A stretch of DNA of 9,331 nt, from the NCBI GenBank assembly GCA_934661735.1, contig CAKUJN010000079.1, forward strand, positions 1-9,331, read 5' to 3'. The notes below the pieces were generated by a model. The model had not been told where the DNA came from. It was given only the letters and a program-made list of their open reading frames with translations, and did no database searches. Every line of letters begins with the position of its first letter. Positions within the stretch are counted from its first letter, which is position 1. This document shows positions 6,444 through 9,331 of the stretch, piece by piece. The DNA is from an uncultured Oscillospiraceae bacterium (GTDB taxonomy: Bacteria; Bacillota; Clostridia; Oscillospirales; Oscillospiraceae). The translations under genes were made by a program, and so were the position numbers.

Positions 6444-6535
6444 TGGCGCGGAAGGAGAGATTCGAACTCTCGCTCGCTTTTTAGACGACTACTCCCTTAG
6501 CAGGGGAGCCCCTTCGGCCTCTTGGGTACTTCCGC
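6444..6535 (-). tRNA. tRNA-Ser (anticodon GCU)
   Basis: A 92-nt class II tRNA with an encoded CCA end. The acceptor stem GCGGAAG pairs with CTTCCGC and the discriminator is G. The anticodon GCT (complement of 6499-6501) lies in loop CTGCTAA, so it reads AGC/AGU serine codons. A long variable arm and the T-loop TTCGAAT are present. It is the second gene of a two-tRNA transcript, 32 bases after tRNA-Ser(UGA), and is followed by a terminator. Confidence 0.97.
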
Positions 6536-6567
6536 AGGTCGAACCGAACACAATATGAGGGAAAGAG

Positions 6568-6656
6568 TGGCGGAGAGAGTGGGATTCGAACCCACGGCAC
6601 ATTGCTGTGTCACTGGTTTTCAAGACCAGCTCCTTAAACCGCTCGGACATCTCTCC
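6568..6656 (-). tRNA. tRNA-Ser (anticodon UGA)
   Basis: An 89-nt class II tRNA with an encoded CCA end. The acceptor stem GGAGAGA pairs with TCTCTCC and the discriminator is G. The anticodon TGA (complement of 6620-6622) lies in loop CTTGAAA, so it reads UCN-type serine codons, mainly UCA. It has a long variable arm and T-loop TTCGAAT. It is the first gene of the two-tRNA unit, 28 bases downstream of the -10 box. Confidence 0.97.
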
Positions 6657-6684
6657 GAATCAAGTGCCCCATAGGACGAAACAC

Positions 6685-6713
6685 ATTTTATCACACCATC
6701 CGGTATTTGTCAA
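6685..6713 (-). promoter_or_regulatory. Near-consensus sigma-A promoter of the tRNA-Ser operon
   Basis: On the minus strand: TTGACA (6708-6713), a 17-base spacer, and TAAAAT (6685-6690, 5/6). This is a strong promoter, as expected for tRNA genes, and it diverges from the GTPase operon promoter. Confidence 0.8.
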
Positions 6714-6753
6714 TCGATTTTCGCCGCAAAGCGGGAAGATTTCAGGCGGGCGC

Positions 6754-6782
6754 TTGATGTTGTTGACAGGACGTGGTATACT
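6754..6782 (+). promoter_or_regulatory. Predicted promoter of the metal-GTPase operon
   Basis: TTGATG (6754-6759), a 17-base spacer and TATACT (6777-6782, 5/6), with an extended -10 TGG (6774-6776). A second overlapping possibility is TTGACA (6763-6768), a 17-base spacer and TCTAAA (6786-6791). Both place the transcription start about 20-30 bases before ATG 6819. I see no recognisable Zur or Fur box, but clostridial operators may differ from the Bacillus consensus. Confidence 0.6.
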
Positions 6783-6818
6783 ATATCTAAATTCAAATGC
6801 TTACAGAAGGTGTTTTTT

Positions 6819-8030
6819 ATGACAAAAATTGATATTTATTCCGGCTTTCTGGGTGCAGGCAAAACAACCCTGATCAAGAAAATGATCAAGGAAGCCTATA
6901 CCGGACAGAAGCTTGTGCTGATCGAAAACGAATTCGGTGAAATCGGCATCGACGGCGGCTTTTTGCAGGAGGCGGGAATTCAGATCACAGAGATGAATTC
7001 CGGCTGCATCTGCTGCTCGCTGGTGGGCGACTTTGCAAGCGCGCTGAAAAAGGTCATTTCCGAGTATCACCCCGACCGCATTCTGATTGAGCCTTCCGGC
7101 GTTGGCAAGCTTTCGGACGTGGTCAAGGCCGTGACGACCGTTCTGGGCGGCGATGTGCAGCTGGGCGATCTGGTCACGGTTGCGGACGCGACGAAGTGCA
7201 AAATGTATATGAAAAACTTCGGCGAATTCTACGACAACCAGATCGAATCTGCCGGTACCATCGTTCTCAGCCGCACCGGCAGCATCGATCCGGCAAAGCT
7301 GGACAAATGTGTCGAGCTGATTCGCGAGCACAATCCCGATGCGGTGCTGGTCACAACGCCGTGGGATCAGCTGACCGGTGAGCAGCTGATGCAGGCCATG
7401 GACAACGGCAGCAATCTTGCCGCGGAGTTGGCGCACCTGGCCGAGGAGGCGCATCATCATGACGATGACGATGATGATGACGATGACGACCATGAGCACT
7501 GCGGCCATCACCATCACGACCACGACCATGATGATCATGACGGCCACTGCTGCCACCATGACCATGACCATGACGATGACGACCACGACGGGCATGAGCA
7601 CCATCATCATCACCATGACGACGATGACGACTGCGACTGCTGTCACCATAATCACGAACACGAGCATCATCATGACCACGACCATGAGCACGACGAGCAC
7701 TGCGGCTGCGGCCATCACCACCATGATCATGAGGGGCACCATCATGCCGACGAGGTCTTTACCAGCTGGGGCATGGAGACGCACCGCAAATTCACGCGCG
7801 AGGAAATCACGAACGCGCTTCAGGAGCTCGGCAAGGAGCAGTACGGCATCGTCCTGCGCGCCAAGGGCTATGTGGCGAACGCCGACGGCGAGCGCTGGAT
7901 TCACTTTGACTACGTACCGGGCGAGGCGGAAATCCGCGACGGCGGCGCAATGGTCACGGGCCGTGTGTGCGTAATCGGCTCGAAGCTGGACGAAAGGGCC
8001 ATCGCGGCGCTGTTCGGCGCAGCCGGATAA
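6819..8030 (+). CDS. COG0523 (CobW/ZNG1-type) GTPase with a long His/Asp-rich metal-binding insert
   Basis: This 403-aa G3E-class GTPase is probably a cytosolic metal chaperone or insertase. The N-terminal domain (about 1-200) has Walker A G9-FLGAG-K15-T16, ENEFGE (36-41), the metal-binding GCICC (62-66) that marks COG0523, and EPSG (91-94). At the position of the usual guanine-specificity motif (N/T-K-x-D) is S151-R-T-G154. Residues 212-309 are a low-complexity insert of 44 His, 32 Asp, 8 Cys, 7 Glu, 6 Gly and 1 Asn, including ten Asp in a row and six His in a row. The C-terminal domain (310-403) resembles CobW_C. In characterised relatives (ZNG1, YeiR, Bacillus YciC) such proteins handle zinc, and His-rich loops bind zinc or nickel. 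ATG 6819 is chosen over GTG 6810, which overlaps the ribosome site (AGAAGG, 6805-6810). The partner gene follows after 11 bases. Exact metal unknown. Confidence 0.93.
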   Translation: MTKIDIYSGFLGAGKTTLIKKMIKEAYTGQKLVLIENEFGEIGIDGGFLQEAGIQITEMNSGCICCSLVGDFASALKKVISEYHPDRILIEPSGVGKLSDVVKAVTTVLGGDVQLGDLVTVADATKCKMYMKNFGEFYDNQIESAGTIVLSRTGSIDPAKLDKCVELIREHNPDAVLVTTPWDQLTGEQLMQAMDNGSNLAAELAHLAEEAHHHDDDDDDDDDDHEHCGHHHHDHDHDDHDGHCCHHDHDHDDDDHDGHEHHHHHHDDDDDCDCCHHNHEHEHHHDHDHEHDEHCGCGHHHHDHEGHHHADEVFTSWGMETHRKFTREEITNALQELGKEQYGIVLRAKGYVANADGERWIHFDYVPGEAEIRDGGAMVTGRVCVIGSKLDERAIAALFGAAG

Positions 8031-8041
8031 GGAGGAAGCGC

Positions 8042-8977
8042 ATGGACGTTCCGATGTATGTCTTTACCGGCTTTCTGGAGTCGGGCAAGACGAAATTTAT
8101 CCAGCAGACGCTGGAGGATGAACGCTTCAATTCCGGCGAGCGGACGCTTCTGCTGGTGCTGGAGGAGGGCGAGGAGGAATACGACCCGTCCACCTATCCC
8201 TGCAAGGATGTGTTTATTGAAACGCTGGACTATGAGGACCTCAGCCCGGAAAAGCTGACCGCGCTGCTGAAAAAGCACCGCGCCGAGCGCGTGGTTGTGG
8301 AGCTGAACGGTATGCACATGGCCGCAGATTTCTACACCAAAACACCCGACGAATGGAAGATTGCGCAGGAGGTCATGTTTGCCGACGCGACGACGTTCAT
8401 GAGCTATAACGCCAACATGCGTTCGCTGGTGGTGGACAAGCTGGCCGGTGCGGAAATGGTTGTCTTTAACCGCGTGCCCGTCGGTGCGGACACCATGCCG
8501 TATCACAAAATCGCGCGCGCGGTCAATCGCCGCATCGATATTGTCTATGACTATGCCGACGGCACGACGCAGTTTGACGACGTGGTCGATCCGCTGCCGT
8601 TCGATCTGAACGCGCCGGTGGTGGAGATCGCGGACGAGGATTACGCGCTGTTCTATCGCGATATCACCGAGGAGCCGAAGAAATACAACGGCAAAACCGT
8701 GAAATTCAAGGCGCAGGTTGCCCGCCTGCGCAAGGAAAAGGACGGCATGTTCGCACCCGGCCGCTTTGTCATGACCTGCTGCGAGGCGGATATCACGTTT
8801 ATGGGGATTCCCTGTAAATATCCGCAGAGCGCCGCGCTCAAGGCACGCAGCTGGGTCACGGTGACAGCGTCGGTCGAAGTGAAGTACCACAGCCTCTATC
8901 GCGGCGTCGGCCCGATTCTGACGGCAAAGTCCGTCGAGCCGGCAGCGCCTGCCGTGCAGGAGGTCGCGACGTTCTGA
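8042..8977 (+). CDS. Degenerate CobW-like P-loop protein with a C-terminal TIGR03943/DUF1980-like domain
   Basis: This 311-aa protein begins with a CobW-like P-loop domain (about 1-185): VFTGFLESGKTKFI aligns with the start of the upstream GTPase (Walker A G10-FLES-G15-K16-T17). The counterparts of other motifs are altered: EEGEEEYD (41-48) where relatives have ENEFGE, no CxCC, ELNG (87-90) for EPSG, and FNRV (142-145) near the guanine-specificity position. The C-terminal domain (about 197-300) resembles the end of YcgQ/TIGR03943-type (DUF1980) proteins, with YRDITEEPKKYNGKTVKFK and GRFVMTCCEAD (240-250). Its Cys246-Cys247, with C258 nearby, may bind metal. YcgQ-type and COG0523 genes both fall in zinc-responsive regulons in other Firmicutes, so a role in metal supply is inferred. 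GGAGG (8031-8035), directly after the upstream stop codon, lies 6 bases before ATG 8042, so expression is probably coupled. A terminator follows. Confidence 0.8.
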   Translation: MDVPMYVFTGFLESGKTKFIQQTLEDERFNSGERTLLLVLEEGEEEYDPSTYPCKDVFIETLDYEDLSPEKLTALLKKHRAERVVVELNGMHMAADFYTKTPDEWKIAQEVMFADATTFMSYNANMRSLVVDKLAGAEMVVFNRVPVGADTMPYHKIARAVNRRIDIVYDYADGTTQFDDVVDPLPFDLNAPVVEIADEDYALFYRDITEEPKKYNGKTVKFKAQVARLRKEKDGMFAPGRFVMTCCEADITFMGIPCKYPQSAALKARSWVTVTASVEVKYHSLYRGVGPILTAKSVEPAAPAVQEVATF

Positions 8978-9001
8978 CCCGCGAAGAAGCAGACACAAAG
9001 C

Positions 9002-9042
9002 AAAAGCCCCGAATCGTGCAGCGAATGATCTGGGGCTTTTTT
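9002..9042 (+). terminator. Rho-independent terminator of the metal-GTPase operon
   Basis: The outer stem AAAAGCCCC (9002-9010) pairs with GGGGCTTTT (9032-9040), with further pairing inside (ATCGT/ATGAT with a G-T pair). The stem runs into a TTTTTT tract (9037-9042). It ends 1 base before the ribosome site of the next gene, so it could also work as an attenuator for that gene. Confidence 0.85.
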
Positions 9043-9056
9043 CAAGGAGAGAAGAG

Positions 9057-9331
9057 ATGAAACAGAATCAGAGAATCCTCGCAGCGCTCCTGCTGTGCGC
9101 GATGCTGGCGGGCTGTACGGCACAGCGTCCGGCGTCCGCGCCGGAAACGGACGGGTCCGCGGCAGCGGAGGCCATGCCTGCGGCTCAGCTGGAGACGGAC
9201 GCAGCGGCATTGGCGGCCGAGGCGGAAGCGGATGAGGCGGAGCCGGTAATGCTCTTTTGTCCCGCGCCGCCTGAAATTGAAGGAGAGCAGGCCGTCACGG
9301 TCAATCGCCAGCGGATGCAGCTGTACCACGG
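9057..9331 (+). CDS. Lipoprotein, N-terminal part only (runs off the window)
   Basis: The first 91 codons of an open frame that has no stop before the window edge. The N-terminus is a typical lipoprotein signal peptide: K2 and R6, a hydrophobic core ILAALLLCAML, and lipobox L17-A18-G19-C20, so Cys20 would be lipidated and the protein held on the outer face of the membrane. Residues 21-65 form an Ala/Glu/Pro-rich linker. After it come VMLFCPAPPEIEGEQAVTV and a frame open to the end, which I cannot assign. AAGGAGA (9044-9050) lies 6 bases before ATG 9057. No promoter is visible between the terminator and this start. A role as an extracellular metal-binding partner of the upstream operon is possible but unsupported. 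Confidence 0.8.
   Translation, partial: MKQNQRILAALLLCAMLAGCTAQRPASAPETDGSAAAEAMPAAQLETDAAALAAEAEADEAEPVMLFCPAPPEIEGEQAVTVNRQRMQLYH

Noticed and set aside
7452..7745. Microsatellite or CRISPR-like repeat in the His/Asp coding region
   Set aside because: The region is low complexity because of amino-acid composition. There is no regular repeat unit or spacer pattern, and the frame is kept throughout.
7910..8998. 362-codon open frame on the minus strand opposite the second operon gene
   Set aside because: It overlaps the CobW-like/TIGR03943-like gene, which has family motifs and a strong ribosome site. The antisense product shows no family features.

Overview
The window is a gene-dense, GC-rich stretch of bacterial chromosome. 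The sigma-A-type promoters (TTGACA/TATAAT-like), AGGAGG-type ribosome binding sites, tRNA genes with encoded CCA ends and the protein families present point to a Gram-positive Firmicute. A GC-rich gut clostridium of the Oscillospirales kind is my best guess; this is inference, since no taxonomic marker gene is present. I see no insertion sequence, phage, CRISPR array or other sign of a mobile island.

Layout. At the left edge an upstream terminator (40-67, +) meets the terminator of a minus-strand nucleoside hydrolase (110-1054). The hydrolase is divergently transcribed from an HD-domain hydrolase (1230-1808), which is followed by a TraX-like membrane protein (1865-2740). A minus-strand SGNH/GDSL hydrolase (2741-3409) abuts TraX tail to tail with no intergenic base. 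A palindrome-rich leader (3528-3578) precedes a translationally coupled pair of half-size DMT/YdcZ-like membrane proteins (3599-4024, 4037-4510), which ends in a strong terminator. A minus-strand YhhN-type lysoplasmalogenase homologue (4560-5234) and a plus-strand transglutaminase-like protein (5319-6332) diverge from a short intergenic region. Two minus-strand serine tRNAs (GCU and UGA anticodons) share one promoter and one terminator.

The most interesting part is the two-gene operon at 6819-8977. The first gene encodes a COG0523 (CobW/ZNG1-type) GTPase with the CxCC metal motif and a 98-residue His/Asp/Cys insert (44 His, 32 Asp, 8 Cys). The second, 11 bases downstream, encodes a degenerate CobW-like P-loop domain that lacks CxCC, joined to a C-terminal domain resembling TIGR03943/DUF1980 (YcgQ) proteins. 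Such proteins elsewhere belong to zinc-responsive regulons. Together they look like a metal-binding GTPase and a partner, probably for zinc or another transition metal. After a terminator, the window ends inside a lipoprotein gene (9057 onward).

The largest part without a protein-coding gene (6333-6818) holds the two tRNAs, their promoter and terminator, the terminator of the transglutaminase-like gene and the promoter of the GTPase operon.
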